From the NCBI GenBank assembly GCA_027579435.1, contig JANBPK010000001.1, forward strand, positions 1 to 64,000: 64,000 nt of DNA, given 5' to 3'. The DNA comes from Candolleomyces eurysporus. Lineage: Eukaryota; Basidiomycota; Agaricomycetes; Agaricales; Psathyrellaceae. Under the pieces are notes generated by a model. The model ran no database searches. It saw only the letters and a list, made by a program, of their open reading frames with translations, and was not told the origin of the DNA. Shown here piece after piece: positions 24,001 to 36,745 of this stretch. Both the position numbers and the translations under genes were made by a program. Each line of letters begins with the position of its first letter. Within the stretch, counting starts at the first letter, position 1.

Positions 24001-25203
24001 GAAGCTCAACAGCAGAGCCTCGTTCATACCGAATCACAGGGTCTCGAAGGACACCCAGAGCGAATACAGCGGTAGTTGGAGATGGTGTGCTAGATATAGA
24101 TCCAAGGTCGAGGGCAAAAGCCACGGCGGGATATGCTCTAAGATATTATTGGGTGCGTCAAAAGAGGTTAGTAATAGATACAGACAGAGTAAGCAGCAGG
24201 TAACTTACGGGCTAATCGGCATGGCGCTCCCATCTCCAGAATTAGATAACTGCCCTCTCTGATCAAAATCCGCCCTGAGGCCTGCTGATGGACCAATTTG
24301 CGTTGTAAGAGCGTTGGACTGTAAGGGATAAGCTATCAAGGTGCTGGTTGAAGGAGCCAACCGAAAGACATACACTGAGTGCCGCAAAAACAAGGGTTGT
24401 ATCTTGCGCGATGTCGTTCGTTTCCGAGAAAGACGTTTGGCTTGTTCGCGTTGTGGTATGATAAACCACCGAGCCGCTGCGCGTTGTACTTGACTGAGTC
24501 GTTGCTTCAAGATCCGAGGATATCCACTCTGCGCAGTCATGGTCAGCGTTTCTGCGCCTCCAATAGCCAGGGTTGGCCCTACCTGCCGTAACATGGGCAT
24601 AAAACTGAACCGAATGTGCTGAGCCATCGCGGGAGGTGACATCAATGGAGAGGTACGAGAGGGGAAGCGATTGTCGTGCCCAGTCAGACGTCTGCACCTT
24701 TAAGGTAAGCAAATGCGATTCTCCCGACGTTCGCTAGAGCTGACTGACCTCAATAGGGCTCAGAAACGTGAGATTCAAATCCACAGGACCGGTTCGTAGG
24801 GTGAATATCGTCTGCGTGGCGGTTATGTACGTTGCTTGAATCGTCGTCTCATTCCCTCCACCAGTGCCGAGCAATCCGTACAACCGCCCATCAACACGAA
24901 TGAAATTAACCATTCCGACCCCCTGGTTGTTCCATCAGTATCGAAATGGTACTGCCAGCTGGAGGGAACACTGACCTGAGAGTTCCATAGTCGTACCCCA
25001 CCAAGGTCCGGTACCGGTTCCGTCGAGGCGTCGTCCATTCGCGTCGTGATCCATGAGTTAAAGTACGGCGAGCGAAGGGCAATCGGGATAGCGGGAGGTG
25101 TATCTGCGATTGGAGAGAGGCGTTGACCGAAAGAAAAATTTGTCAAGAGAGAGGAGATGATGAGGACCCAGAAACGACAGTTTATATTGGCAAGCTTGGG
25201 CAT
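21049..25203 (-). CDS. GtaA-type glutaminase with C-terminal membrane anchor
   Basis: Fungal glutaminase A family (DUF5127, DUF4965 and DUF1793 regions in order), which hydrolyses glutamine to glutamate outside the cell. Start MPKLANINCRFWVLIISSLL is a signal peptide. Family landmarks appear through about a dozen exons: SPYFNSWITTRMDDAS, GVRLWNSQ, RVDGRLYGLLGTGGGNET, GPVDLNLTFLSPIE, RAQALDMKIMADAS, SWLYTQKSGSG, LALKGILGLHSMAQIN, and SSWAMAYNLYPALLMG. Unlike soluble members, the protein continues into a transmembrane segment (IGAIAGGVVGGVFVAIAVGF) followed by a stop-transfer RRRRR and a Ser/Gly-rich cytosolic tail of about 290 residues ending PPPSYST. Membrane display of the enzyme is inferred. 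Exon borders in the middle third are approximate. Confidence 0.88.
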
Positions 25204-26293
25204 TATGCAGCTGAATCTTGGTGGTACCGAACGGGAGTGAAGTCTTGCGCTCGAGAGTTTCCTATGCCGCGTTGAAGTCCGAGTCAAGCCGCCAGCATTG
25301 GCTTAGAATCTTTCCGAAAGGAGCGAAGGCAAACAGCTCCAAGAGCTCGCTCAGGTGACGGTTGAGAGAAAAGAGGGTTTGCTGACCATTCGAAAGCGTA
25401 GTCATTATCCTCTTTGGTCGGTTTCAGCAACCTAAAACAGGTTTTTTCGGAGCCAGACCGCTTGCGTGCATCAGCAAGCATCAGGGAGCAGTCGCCACAT
25501 CAATCTGGTTGCAATCCAAGTTATTCACCGTAACCGAACTGCCGGGCGGCGGGAGCTCGAGCTCAGGCCCACAAGCTCTCCAAAATCATGGTCCCCCAAG
25601 CATGTGGGCGCATATCTGTGGCCACTTCAGGTATCTGGAGTGCCATGTCAATTCGTGAACCCCAGGCGTCTGAAAGGCAGGGCCAGCAATGAACTCTCGA
25701 TGATTATGCGCCACTGCAGGCGATGCAATGCGAGTTCACCCATATCGGTGAGTCCGTTCCTGGATGCTGATGCCTCATGAGCAAACTGCATTGAATACAT
25801 TCTCGTTAGTGGTATAAGAAGTGAAGCGTTCACGGTCCAACTCACTCCGAAGGTGGGCTCCAGGATTGGCGGCGGCGCGTTTCGGAAACCCTTGGCATGA
25901 GTTCATCGGAGCATTTTCAACTGGGATACCGGCCAAGAAATACTCGGCCGTCATCCATAGGTCTGATCAATATCTCAATGCTGAACAACTCTTCCAGTCG
26001 TACTCCTCGTCACTTGTTGGCTTGTGCTTGTTCGTCCTGGTGGTTGTGAAAGTAAGTGATTTGGACTTTCGAGACTGGCAGCTATCCAACCCACGGCAGC
26101 ACGTGAATTTGACTTTCGGGTTTTGTGCGGACATCTCTTGTCTTCAAGTTGTTCTACTGGATACACCCTAGGATAGACCATGGATGGCGCTACAGCTACA
26201 AATTCACGATGTAGTAATAAATAATACGATGATAACAATGTACAGTCACTTCAAGTTCTATAAATACAGTCTTGTGGGCCAATAGTTGCCGTT
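25204..26293. other. Intergenic region between glutaminase start and UBR1 end
   Basis: About 1.1 kb with the glutaminase promoter on the left and the UBR1 3' flank on the right. The open frames here are short, not conserved in any way I can see, and lack splice-compatible extensions. No RNA gene was recognised. Confidence 0.4.
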
Positions 26294-29200
26294 TCACATC
26301 GTCTCCCATCCCCCTGCATCCAACGTGCTCTCCAACTTGCGAGCCACAATGGTCGGAATGCCATGGTTCAGCCAAAGCTTCCTGACTTCTTCGAATCGAG
26401 CGTTGTGAAGGAACTGTCTTCTTCCCCTCCTGTATTTGAGGTGTCAACGATATATGGGAATAATTGAGAAGATTATGCTTACTTCATCTGAAGATCCGGC
26501 TCTCCATGAGCGTCAAGGTACGGGGATGGATAGAAGGACCCATTGCCTGCGTTAAGCCACAGCACGACGCTCTTCTTTATGCAGAAGAATAGGCCGACCA
26601 TGCCGCTGCACCTAGGGAGACGTCATATAATGAAACTAGAAAGCTNAAAAAAAGACGTACTCTCGAGTATGCATATTACACTCTCCACGATTATTATAAT
26701 CCTCATCGACACAACAACTGCTCTGCACGCAAACCACAGTCCCACAAATAAGGCATACTCCAGGGTCATTCGACACTGTATTGCACCGCTCGCACATCAA
26801 GAATTTCTCGGGGAAGGTGAAGAGAGTGTCCAAAGCCAGAGGCAGTCTAGCAAGGCGATAAATACCCGGGTAGTCCAGCATCACTCCACAATTAAGCTGG
26901 GACATATTGTGGGTGTGGCCATAATGAGCACACCAGCCCGATAGAGCGTTCTGGAGAGTATCTTGATTGGGTAGGTCGGAGAGAGGAGGAATGCCGAGCA
27001 TGGTGAGCAACCGGCTGTATTCACAGGTGCCTGGGGCGGAAGAGGGTGTTGGGAAGGCATTTGGAAGGACGGCGCGACAGAGAATGGCGGCTCTTCTGAG
27101 GAACGGAAGGGTGAAAGCGTACAAGAGCTTCTCGATCCTCGCTTCTCCGAAAGTCTCGAAAGCTAGAGTTGCTGTGTGTTCGAATAGTGGTGAATGGCGA
27201 ACAACAGACATGAAGAACATCCGGACATCGCCAAAGATGTCTTCATGGGCGCGTCGTTGGATTTGAGTAATGGAGTAGCTTCGTGTCTTGTTCAGAATGT
27301 AAACCAAGCCAATGACGCCACGAGCCAGGCTGGCATAGTAGGTCAATATCAAGACATGGCGCAGAATGTCGGGGGCGACGGCAGCAGCTTCGACGAGGAT
27401 CGTGAATGGGTCGCGCAGGAGCAGCGGCGAGTGGAAGGATGTTAGGGATGTTCGGCTCCATTCCGGGAGTAGACGCTTGACGATGGCCTGTCGAACCGCA
27501 TCTCTCCCTTCCTCAGGCCGACCCTTGAACTGCAAAGCAGCAAGCCGAGTGAGCACGGAAGTAACGCCCCGTATCATCTTCGTCTGCGCCTCCGTCAGGT
27601 TGTCCACCACCACACCACCCTTCGGAGCCTCTAACCCTCTCAGAGCCGTCTCTATCTGAGCTATCGTATACCCCAACAGCTCTTCAGGCAGATACAGTCC
27701 CGCACCACGCTCCCCGACCTCCGGCTCCGGACGATCGCGGAGATGTCGGGTCTGCTGAGAGAAAGATTTAGAAACCACCATGACGGTATCCAACATCTTG
27801 GCAGCCTCCAGCAACTCCGGTTTCCCCTCCGTGTTGTTGCTTCTCACAGCGCTCGAGTAGCCGGGATCCTGGCATGCCCAGAAAACAAACTCCCCTGTCC
27901 CATTCCGGATTTGCAGCGATTCGAGGTGAGGATCAGGTTTGGACTTGAGGATGTTGATACCGGCGGCACGAATCCAGTCAGGGAAGGGGGTAGCATTCAG
28001 CTTGGTCGTAGATGGGTTGATGACCGGTAGGATGACATTTCCAAGGCTCTTGCACAGGGGACAGATGTATTCTTTCCTAGGAATGCTCTCGGGATGATTT
28101 CTGGTTGGCTGGGCGCGATGTCGCTGTCGAATCGAGACGCTGTACACCTGGAAACACTCCAAGTGCATCATGTGGGTGCAAACGGACGATACAAGACCAA
28201 ATCGCGTGTAGTTGGCTGGGAACCCTTCGAAAACGCTCGACGAATTTGCAGCTTTGGCATCCCTAGCGTCAGCATCGAGGGGTGGGAACGGCTCCTTCTT
28301 CACCGATGCCCTATCCAAGCTGTTCACCATCCCGAGCACCTCGTTGAGGTAGGTGTGGTGTTGACTATCAGGATGCTTTCTGATGAAGCGACTCGGCTGG
28401 ACAAGTCCGAGCGCACCAAACACCTTCCCCGTGGCAAGCAGCTCCTCTTGACAGACGATGCACGTCCCAAACGACACATTTGCCTCTGCCTCGTCGTTAT
28501 TGGTCTCATCTACAGACATGCCCTCATCGTCTTCATCGTCGAGGTCGTCAAAGTTGATGGCGAAACTGGCTTGCTGAGCCTTCATCTGCTGCATGATCGC
28601 TTCCTGCCTCGCCTTCGCTGCCTTCTTCCTGGCCTCCTCCGGATCCACAGCGGGCCTCAACGACTCGTATTCACGTCGCTTGGCTGCAACCTCATCGGAA
28701 ATGTATGGTGACATCTTCTCGAGGATCCACTGCACGCGAGCCCGGTATCCCTTGTACTGCTCGTGATACTCCAGCGCACAGATAACGTCGACAACGTTCC
28801 GATCCTCTTCGAATTTTCTGGTCGCCGCCATGATGCTGAAATGTTCTTCCCGTTCGACGAGGGCGAGCATGATAAGGTGCAAAGCCTGGTCAAGGATCGC
28901 CTCCCCAGACGGAGGCGTAGTAGCCGTCTGCTGCGTGCCCCCACTCTCGGCCCCCTGGCTCCCCTCCGTCAACACCAACACATTGAACACCGTGTAGAAC
29001 ATGATCTGGAGCAGGACCTCGCTCTCAAACACCTTGGGTATGTCCTTATAGATGCCTTCCATGACGCCAAACGGTTTCGGAATATAGACCCACTCCTTAT
29101 CCGCCTTGCCCTCCTTCGCCAACTTCTTCTTCAACTTGGTGCGCAGCGCATTCTCCACCTCCTCTCTCCTATTCCGCGTGTAATGGAAGAAGAACGGGTT

Positions 29201-32200
29201 GACCTCTTCGAACAGGACTTCCTCCTTGAGTTCGTATTGCCCCACGTCGTTCGACCCCTCGGGAGGCTTGAACACAGCAACGTCCGCAAGGATCTTCTCA
29301 AACGCCGCGTTCTCTCCAAACCTCTCTGCCACCCTCTTCGTCAGCTCCGTAAACCCACAAGGCCCCATCGCAAGCGCATGCACAATCTCCCTTCGGACTG
29401 CAGCTGGGATCGGCATCCTCGAGGCGGAGGCATTCTCGCTGAGGATGGTGATAAGCACGAAGAGCAGCTCCTCGACCATGCCACACAGCTGGGACACTTC
29501 TCCATAGCTCGTCTTGTAGGGCGTCGTCCTCGTCGATGTGCTCGCTCCGTCATCGTCGTCATCCGCATCATGCAGCACTTCTTCATCTTCGTCCTCATCT
29601 GCGATCCCATTGAAGTAGGTCGTGAGGTTGAATCGATCCAACATCGTAACGAGCACGACATCAGGGTCGAGGAGCACCAAAGCGGTTTGGAGGTTGAACA
29701 GGTCCTGGTCGAAGCATAGCTCTCGGAGCATGTAATCCCGGTAGTGCATCAGCTGCCCGCGAATGGCGAACCCGTTCCGAACCCAAAGCCCCACTCGTAT
29801 TTGAGCGACCATCACGAGAACTGTAAGCCCAAAACATCAATCAGCAACCCTCCCAACGATCCAGACATGGCCAAGCGTAAGAGTGGCTTACCCCGCAGCG
29901 GAAAATCGATAATAGCCAAAAGCCCCTTCTCCCCACCCGCACATCTCAACATCACATCCCTCAAACTCTGATAAACCTGAAACTGCGTCCCCCCAAACTC
30001 GCTCTGGAATTGCTCATCGCTCAACAGATGCGTGCTCTTGTACAGTTCCGCAAGCAGCCAATAGAGCGAATGGTGGAAACTAACCCAACCATCTGCAACG
30101 TCAAACTTGACCACTTCGTACACCCTGGATCGCTTCTTGCCTTTGCCATGGGAGGAACCCATGCCGAATGCCACCCGGTGGAAGTTTATGGGTGAGAATT
30201 TGCTTTTGTCCAGAGTTAGGAGGATAGGGTTGAAGTAGAATGTAGGGCTGTAAGCTAAGAACGACATGCAAAACATGAGCACATCTTATCAGATGAGAGG
30301 AAAGAACAGAAGAAAACGTACCTTGCCCGACCTGAGCATGCAACGCCGCCAACAAAAGCGGCGGATCCTTCTGATACGGCACCTCTCCCCCATTCGTCCT
30401 ACACACACCCAGGAGGCACGTAACCACGACCTCCAGCGCCTCCACAATCTCCTTCGTACCCCTCCTGAACACCGTCCCTGGTGGTGGCTCCGTCTCCCCC
30501 GCACCGAGGCTCGGCGCGTTCGCATACGCTTGCCCAAGGACCCTAACGACTCTACTCAGGCTCAGAGTGACGTTGAACACGCTAATCCAAGCGTCCGTCT
30601 CGTACTCCACATGCACAGTTGCGGCACGCCGATTGGGTTGGATGAACATGAAAAGTTGGCACGTTTGCGTGATGGGAAGGATATAGCTCAAATGGCCCGT
30701 GATCTGCGCTACAATCCAAAAAGTATCAGTACTCGTATTCACACAACCCAACACTGGGTGAGACCATAGCACATACCTTGCCCATTAACCCACCCAACCC
30801 CACTCTCCTCCGCCAAAATCCTCTGCACAGGCTTCGTCTGCATCAAATACCTCAAATCACTGAAAATAGGCATAAACCGCTTGCTCTTAAACGGTATACT
30901 CTCAACCTCCATCGTAGGATGCGCTTGGAGGTGTTGCAACTGCTGATTGATAGGGATATAAGCTTGGCTGGCGTGGTAGATGGAGTGAACGTGTTGAGAG
31001 GAGGGGTAGGCTTGCATATGACTATGGCTGGTGGGCGAAACGGCTCCTCCTGGGCTCGAGTACCCTCCACCTCCGCCTCCAGTTCCTGCTCCAACCCCGA
31101 CTCCCGCTCCGACTCCGACTCCGGAGCCTNGGGGGGTAGAATGGGGAGATTGCGGGTGCTTGTTGGATTGTCCTCTTTTCGGGTGGACGATGTGTATTGG
31201 TGAAAAAGTTGACGAGGAGGTTGAGGAGTCTGATAATGATTCGGTGATTCTTGACGAGATGGGTGGCCACAGATGGCACAGTGAATAGTTGGAGGGAGAA
31301 GTACTTGATGGAGCTCTCGGTTTCGCGGTCAAGGAGGAGGTAGGTGTCCACGATACGGTGATACATGCTTGCATAGTGCCCAGCTACATCCAAAGGGTCA
31401 GACCGGGTAGTAACAAGAGAGGTTTAGGAACAGCTTACCTACGGTCAGCTTATGAGTACGGCTGAGCGAGATGATCGAGGCATAAACTTCCTTCAAGCTC
31501 AACCGGAGCTTCTTCCATAACTTGCCATGATAGACGAACATATAGTCAAGGCGGGTTGGATTTGGTACTTCGTTGATCGTTGCAGCGGAAAGTGGCAAGA
31601 TGGTGCCAGCCGACCCTTTGTTCGACAGTCCTGCCAAACCGAACCCAAAAGCATCCCTGCGTCTGGGCATAAGCATTTCCTTCGCCAGGACCTCCCTGAG
31701 GATAAGCGGATCAGAGCCGACTCGTGCCCTCGATATATCCAGCAACCATTCGATGATCACCGCAACCGCCTGCTCGCAAAAGGTGTCGTACGCCCTCCTA
31801 ATTGTCACGCCCATGTCGATTTGAGCCATCGAGCGCGCCATTTCAAGCAATTTGGCGTGGTGAGGTCCGTGGGGCATTGAAGGAATCGGCGGGTTCGTAT
31901 TCACCACGTTCATATCCACCATCACACGGCCCTCCTCTTCGAGTTTCCGAACCATCGCCTCCACCTCCTTTTCCCTCTCGGGACCGCTCCCTCTGCCCGA
32001 AAGCTCCATGATAACGGTCTTCACTTCGTCGAAGGAATGCTTATCGTCGTTCCATAAGACGAGGCAGAACACGTCTTTCATCATAGGATCGGCGGTGGGT
32101 TGGAGCCGAAGGTCTGTCTCGTTCGTCGGGATACTGGTCTCGTCTGGGGAGTAGTCCAACACGTCCAACACAAAGTCAATTGCAAACGCAATCGTCCTGT

Positions 32201-32859
32201 GCATCGAGTCTTTGAGAGATTGAGGCAGATTGTCGATGCTGGGGGATATAGAAGGGAGGTCATTGGACAAGGGACCTGGAGGTACGGGGGAGGGGTTGGG
32301 AGGCGATGTATACGGATGGTACTGGCAATGGATGTTGTGTCTCCAAGCTTCTTCGTCCCCGCAATCACAGCATCCCCCGGACTGTGTCGAAATGAAGAAC
32401 GAGATCGTGTGACCGGTATGCTCGCTGGAGTGGAAGCATCGTCCACACATGACACAGCTGTCGTCGAGGGCACAATCTCTACACAGTAAGGGTCAGTTCC
32501 GGCCACTCCTCAGGCGGACGAGCAGGAAACACGCACTTGCACCGGTAACAGGTCTCTCCCTTCCTGAATATATGACTGCACGGCCGTCCCTCAGTTCTAG
32601 CATCGTCCTTGCCCGCCCCTCCAAATCCGACACTCGCTTGGTAATCGCTCAGCAGCTGGTGCTGTGGCACGCTATTCACGCCTTTGGGGAGGAAGAACTT
32701 TTGATTCGAGCCCATCAACGACGCGTGCAGCTTGGTCAAGATCTCGGCTCGAGCAGACGCGTTGAACACGTATTTCCTCGACCCTGGCATGATCTCGAGA
32801 GAAAACCGGAGATCTGAGAGAGGATCGCTACGCGGGTCGGCGCTGAGACGGTGGGCCAT
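26294..32859 (-). CDS. UBR1: E3 ubiquitin ligase UBR1 (N-recognin)
   Basis: Recognises proteins with destabilising N-terminal residues and ubiquitinates them for proteasomal degradation. Start MAHRLSADPRSDPLSD at 32859. The UBR box follows the first intron: CSHIFRKGETC, then CVMCGRCFHSSEH and GGCCDCGDEEAWRHNIHC, with all zinc ligands present. A ClpS-like domain carries FCLVLWNDDKHSFDEV for bulky N-terminal residues. The RING-H2 domain sits around 28000-28480 (CIVCQEEL, HMMHLECFQVY, YICPLCKSLGN). The C-terminal cap includes HNMSQLNCGVMLDYPG, FLMCERCNTVSNDPG and ends GGWETM. An N at 31130 before six G breaks the frame inside a Gly/Val low-complexity loop; both flanks are UBR1 coding, so it is probably an error. 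The N at 26646 lies in an intron. Size and domain order fit the family. Confidence 0.95.
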
Positions 32860-33557
32860 CTTGGTTGGCTGGTGTCCTGGGCCTTGACTGAATCACTCTG
32901 CAACAGAACCTGTTCCTGTGCTTCGTTAGGGCCATCGGACTGAGGATTTGGATCCATTGAGAAACTTACAGCTATATCGTATTGAAGAATGGCCAAATGT
33001 TTCGAGGTCTATGAGGTGGCGGTCAGAAGTAAAGCGTTGAAGGCTTACAAAAGGGTTTGAATGGATCTTCGGTTTGGTCTAGGAGTTCGACTGAAACTAC
33101 TTCAATTCTGGGTATCCAGCTAGAGGTTTCCAGCCGCGACGAGAGCTGGCAAACCGCGGGGCGCTGGCAGGAGGGATGGCCCTTTGGTTGAGCAGAAGTG
33201 AAGAGCCTCGTTGACGCCCGGTTGCCTGACGTAGTGGAACCCTAGTTTAGGTTCTTGTAACCGGTCAAGCAGCTCGAATTGAACAGCTTTTTGTTTCTCC
33301 TTCTCACCATGACCACCCGAGAAATGCGCAAGCCTGCTGCTTCCTTGATTTACGGATATATGACGTGAAGAAAGGCCAGAGACCGCTGGGAACGTCGCAG
33401 GATGGTGTTCACCGACCAATTTAGCAAGAATTGATGCTGCCATGCATAGTTGTCCTTCGACCTTTTCTTCCTCCGGCTTCATCTCAGGTCAGTGTTTCTC
33501 TGTCCTATGATTGGAATTTGAAGCCCAAAATACTCAAGCTCCCTGGTATCGCACAGA
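32860..33557. promoter_or_regulatory. Divergent promoter region of UBR1 and thymidylate kinase
   Basis: A 698-base gap between two genes transcribed away from each other. It must carry both promoters and leaders. The part next to UBR1 is partly repeated beside the UBR1 fragment at 38830-38900. No specific site was identified. Confidence 0.4.
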
Positions 33558-34414
33558 ATGACACGAGCTCCCTTTATCGTGATCGAGGGGCTTGACCGCT
33601 CCGGCAAGACGACCCAAACCTCGCTCCTCCAAGCTCGCCTTGAACGCGAAGGGATATCCTCCAAACTGATGAAATTTCCTGGTACACAATCCTGTACTCA
33701 TATGCGGGAGCTGCGCACTCATGATACCCCTCCAAACCTCTCAATAGATCGTACAACGACAATCGGCCAAATGATTGATTCGTATCTCAAATCAACCTCC
33801 GAGCTCGATGACCATGCCATCCACCTCCTTTTCTCTGCGAATCGTTGGGAAATGGCGTAAGTCAATTCCCCTTCAACAAAATATGGCTCCGAAAGCCAAC
33901 TGATCACTTTTGGCTCACCAGATCGACTATCGAAACCCTCCTGAACGAAGGCACAACTATCATCTGCGACCGATACGCCTTCTCCGGGATCGCTTTCTCC
34001 GCATCCAAAGTCACCACCACTCCTTCGTCTTCATCGTCCACCAGCGCAACTACTGTTCCAAAACTCCCTTTTGAATGGTGCCGAGCACCCGACGTCGGCC
34101 TTCCCGCACCCGATCTCGTCCTCTTCCTCGACATCGCCCCAGAGCAAGCACGATTGCGTGGCGGGTACGGCGAAGAAAGATACGAAAAGGAGGAAATGCA
34201 AGCTCGCGTTAGGCAGGCCTTCAAACAGCTGGGAGACGAGACCCGGACATCCTCTCCGACCGGCGTTACGGCTTCAGGCAAGCAGTGGCTGGTCGTCGAT
34301 GCGGGAAAAGAGAGAGACGTTGTTTCTGCGGAGATGTGGTCGCACGTTGAGCCTCTTGTGAAAAGTGGTTTGACATCACCTATCGGGAAACTGTGGAACG
34401 ATAAAATATTGTAA
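33558..34414 (+). CDS. CDC8: Thymidylate kinase (dTMP kinase)
   Basis: Phosphorylates dTMP to dTDP with ATP, an essential step of dTTP synthesis. Three exons (33558-33681, 33748-33856, 33922-34414). The P-loop is IVIEGLDRSGKTTQTSLL. The substrate and lid regions follow: FPDRTTTIGQMIDSYL across the first splice, FSANRWEMA, the dTMP-site motif ICDRYAFSGIAFSA, LPAPDLVLFLD and RGGYGEERYEKEE (lid). The C-terminus is WLVVDAGKERDVVSAEMW. A Ser/Thr-rich insert of about 20 residues separates the DRY motif from PDVGLPAPD. The gene is 190 bases from the convergent zinc-finger gene 1. A decayed copy of its third exon is found at 36249-36745. Confidence 0.95.
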
Positions 34415-34606
34415 TATTGGTTCGCACATCCCCAATATTATCATTTTTTTTCACCTATCCCATATTTTGCCCACCTACCGAGGATCCAGCAAGAGCACTC
34501 AGCAAAGAAAGCCTGATCATTGTTCACATAAGAAGCCATAAATACCAGATAGTTCTACATTGGAAAACCAACCGACATCACCTACAGATCAAGCTCGGCT
34601 CTGAAA

Positions 34607-35615
34607 CTATCGAACATCGAGTCCTCCCATGGCTGCGACCAGATCCTGGAGCTCCTTTCGGGACAGTGGAGGACCAGGAACGATCTCCGGGGCGACATCG
34701 GCAGAAGCAAGCTGATAGCTAAATTCTCCATATCCGCCTTCGAATTCCTCGCCGAGCGCCTCGTCAGCAACGAAATGCTCGTAATTGTCATCTTCGACGT
34801 TGGAGTCGGGGGCGGCCAAGAACTCTCCTTCCTCCTCCCCTTCTTCTTCTTCTCCCACTCCGTCTGCCTCGAAAAATCTTGGCCAGCTACTAGTAGCAGC
34901 GACGACAGGGCGATGTACACCTGACCGATAGTGTAGCGCGAATGCGGAAGCGGATTCGAAGTTCTTGTCGCAGAACCTGCACCGAAAACGCGGTTTCACA
35001 GGTGGTGCCTTGGTGTTAATTGGTTGTCGGTCCACTTCGACGACGGGTGTTGGCCCCCCGTGAGTATTCGTGACACGGTGGCCATGCGAACCTGATTGAA
35101 GGTGCTGCTCGCAGGCCTTAGCGGATTTGAACTTCTTGTTGCAGATATTGCACTGCTGTGACCGCGATTCTACAACAGGTCTCGGGACGGCCCCATTGGC
35201 ACTGGCATGGTCGTCGGCCATCTTTTTCATCTAGTTGTAGGTAGTTTGAAGGCCATCTTAGCTCGCTGTGCCGCCAATATGGAGGATGGTTCAACGACTC
35301 GACTCACTCGCTTCCATTCGCCAATAGGGATAGTCGCCCCTCCGCGCCTGATGATCCTTCCACGCTGTTTCGTACGCATACGCTCGGGGTGCCTGGCCAT
35401 TTGATGCTAGGAAGTGAAGGCTGGTACACAACTATGAGAGCGCTGTACAATCGAGTTGATCTTACTTTCCATAACCCTGCGATGGACCCGCAAGCCTGAG
35501 AGCAATAGCTACAGGTGTGAATCATGTAGGTATGCCCTGTCTGTCTGCAATGCTCCTGAATCTCCGCCTCAGTAGGGTACTTCTTCTTGCAACCATTACA
35601 ATCAATAGACCGCAT
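34607..35615 (-). CDS. C2H2 zinc-finger protein 1
   Basis: Member of the zinc-finger family amplified in this window. Start MRSIDCNGCKKKYPTEA at 35615; three exons. Fingers: CNGCKKKYPTEAEIQEHCRQ..H, a second completed across the first intron (CSYCSQACGSIAGLW then H), CNICNKKFKSAKACEQHLQ..H and CRFCDKNFESASAFALHYR..H. Spacing is C-x2-C-x12-H-x5-H, that of U1/JAZ-type fingers that frequently bind structured RNA, rather than the classical DNA-reading C-x2-4-C-x12-H-x3-H. A strongly acidic region follows (EEEEGEEEGEF), then a C-terminal motif PGPPLSRKELQDLVAAMG shared with paralogues. It resembles no named protein I know. An RNA-binding or regulatory role is inference. Confidence 0.8.
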
Positions 35616-35763
35616 CTTGCGTTCAGTGATAGAGGGGCGCTCGAGGACGCAGGTCGAGGCTGGGAGGGACAGATCTGGAAACGGCGGTTGAAGGCAAGCC
35701 TCGAGTCAGGGATCTTGATTCGAATGAACTGTCTTCTGAACCTTGCGACAGACTTGACCGATT

Positions 35764-36110
35764 GAATGGAAAGAAGCAAAAAGAGACCGCCTAGGGCCCA
35801 GGGCCGGGTGTCGTGCGGGCAACGTGGGCAGACAAACAACAGCTGACCTGCTTATGATCTTCACGAGGCGACCCCAGATCTCATTAATTGAGAAACGGGT
35901 ACTTGCATGGATCTGGCGCGAAGGATATACGTCATTTTCCCTGCAGACTAACCAATAGACTCTTCAATCAACGTCAGCGTGTCAGCCTGCAACATAGACC
36001 GCCTGCCTGAGCATCATGCATCGTTTTCCCCCTTGATTGCGTAAGCGCCTGCTCGGCGCTTAAACTTTCGAGTCAAGACGAAAGGCCCTTTTGAGTCCAG
36101 AACCACAATG
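35764..36110. repeat. Shared upstream module of the zinc-finger genes, copy 1
   Basis: Starts about 150 bases upstream of zinc-finger gene 1. Recognisable blocks in order are CGTGCGGGCAACGTGGGCAG, AACAGCTGACCTG, ATCTTCACGAGGCGACCCCA, TACGTCATTTTCCCTGCAG and GCGCTTAAACTTTCGAGTC. The same blocks recur in the same order at 38060-38420 and 38930-39245, and in part at 45955-46140. Two of those copies also stand upstream of zinc-finger genes. Confidence 0.65.
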
Positions 36111-36173
36111 ACTGGCCGGATATCCGCACGGTAAGGTAGTAGCTAGCTGCTGTGCAAGCATAATTCTTGCTAG

Positions 36174-36222
36174 CCCCCCCCAAATTCAACACTCGTTTGG
36201 TAATCGTTCAGCACCAGGCATG
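36174..36222 (-). pseudogene. Short UBR1 5'-coding fragment
   Basis: About 45 bases resemble the UBR1 first exon (the part encoding QHQLLSDYQASVGFGG). It lies directly before the thymidylate kinase fragment, in the same order as UBR1 and thymidylate kinase stand at the source locus. Short length limits certainty. Confidence 0.45.
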
Positions 36223-36248
36223 GAGGCGCGACCGATACTACGCCTCTA

Positions 36249-36745
36249 GATCGCTTCCCTGCATCCAAAATACCACTACGCATCACCATTATCAGTCTCC
36301 ACCTCATACGGCGCCACTAGCACTCCCGCAGCTACCACCGTGACTCCAAAACTCCTTTTTGAATGGGACATAGCATCCGATCTTCTTCAACATCACACCG
36401 GAGCAAGCCCAATTGCGTGGTGGGTACGGCGAAGAGAGGTACGAGAGAAAGGAAATTTAGGCTCGTATTTAACAGGGGCTCGAGCGGCTGGGAGACGAAA
36501 CGAGACAGGCTCCACCCTTCTCATCTTTGAAAGGCACAAATGTTAACACGGAATCGGAAACCGAGTGGCTGTTCATCGATACGAGGAAAGAGAGGGACTT
36601 TATCTTTAAAGAGGTGTGGTCGTATGCCAAGCCGCTGGCAAAATGTGGCTTGACTTCATCTATCGGGAAATCGTGGAATGACTCCAAAATACTGTAATGT
36701 TGGTTCGCACACCCTCAATATTTTATCGTTCTCGTTCATCGCAAA
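36249..36745 (+). pseudogene. Decayed third exon of thymidylate kinase
   Basis: DNA similarity to the intact kinase gene covers most of exon 3 and the 3' flank, including equivalents of the lid region (GGGTACGGCGAAGAGAGG) and the end (TCTATCGGGAAATCGTGGAA), followed by the same GTTGGTTCGCAC flank. The copy has shifts and premature stops and lacks the P-loop exon, so it cannot encode a kinase. It belongs to a tandem segmental duplication that also produced zinc-finger gene 2. Confidence 0.82.

Noticed and set aside
28763..29719. 318-codon plus-strand frame inside the UBR1 region
   Set aside because: It is fully antisense to a well-supported UBR1 exon and its length is explained by the codon bias of that exon.
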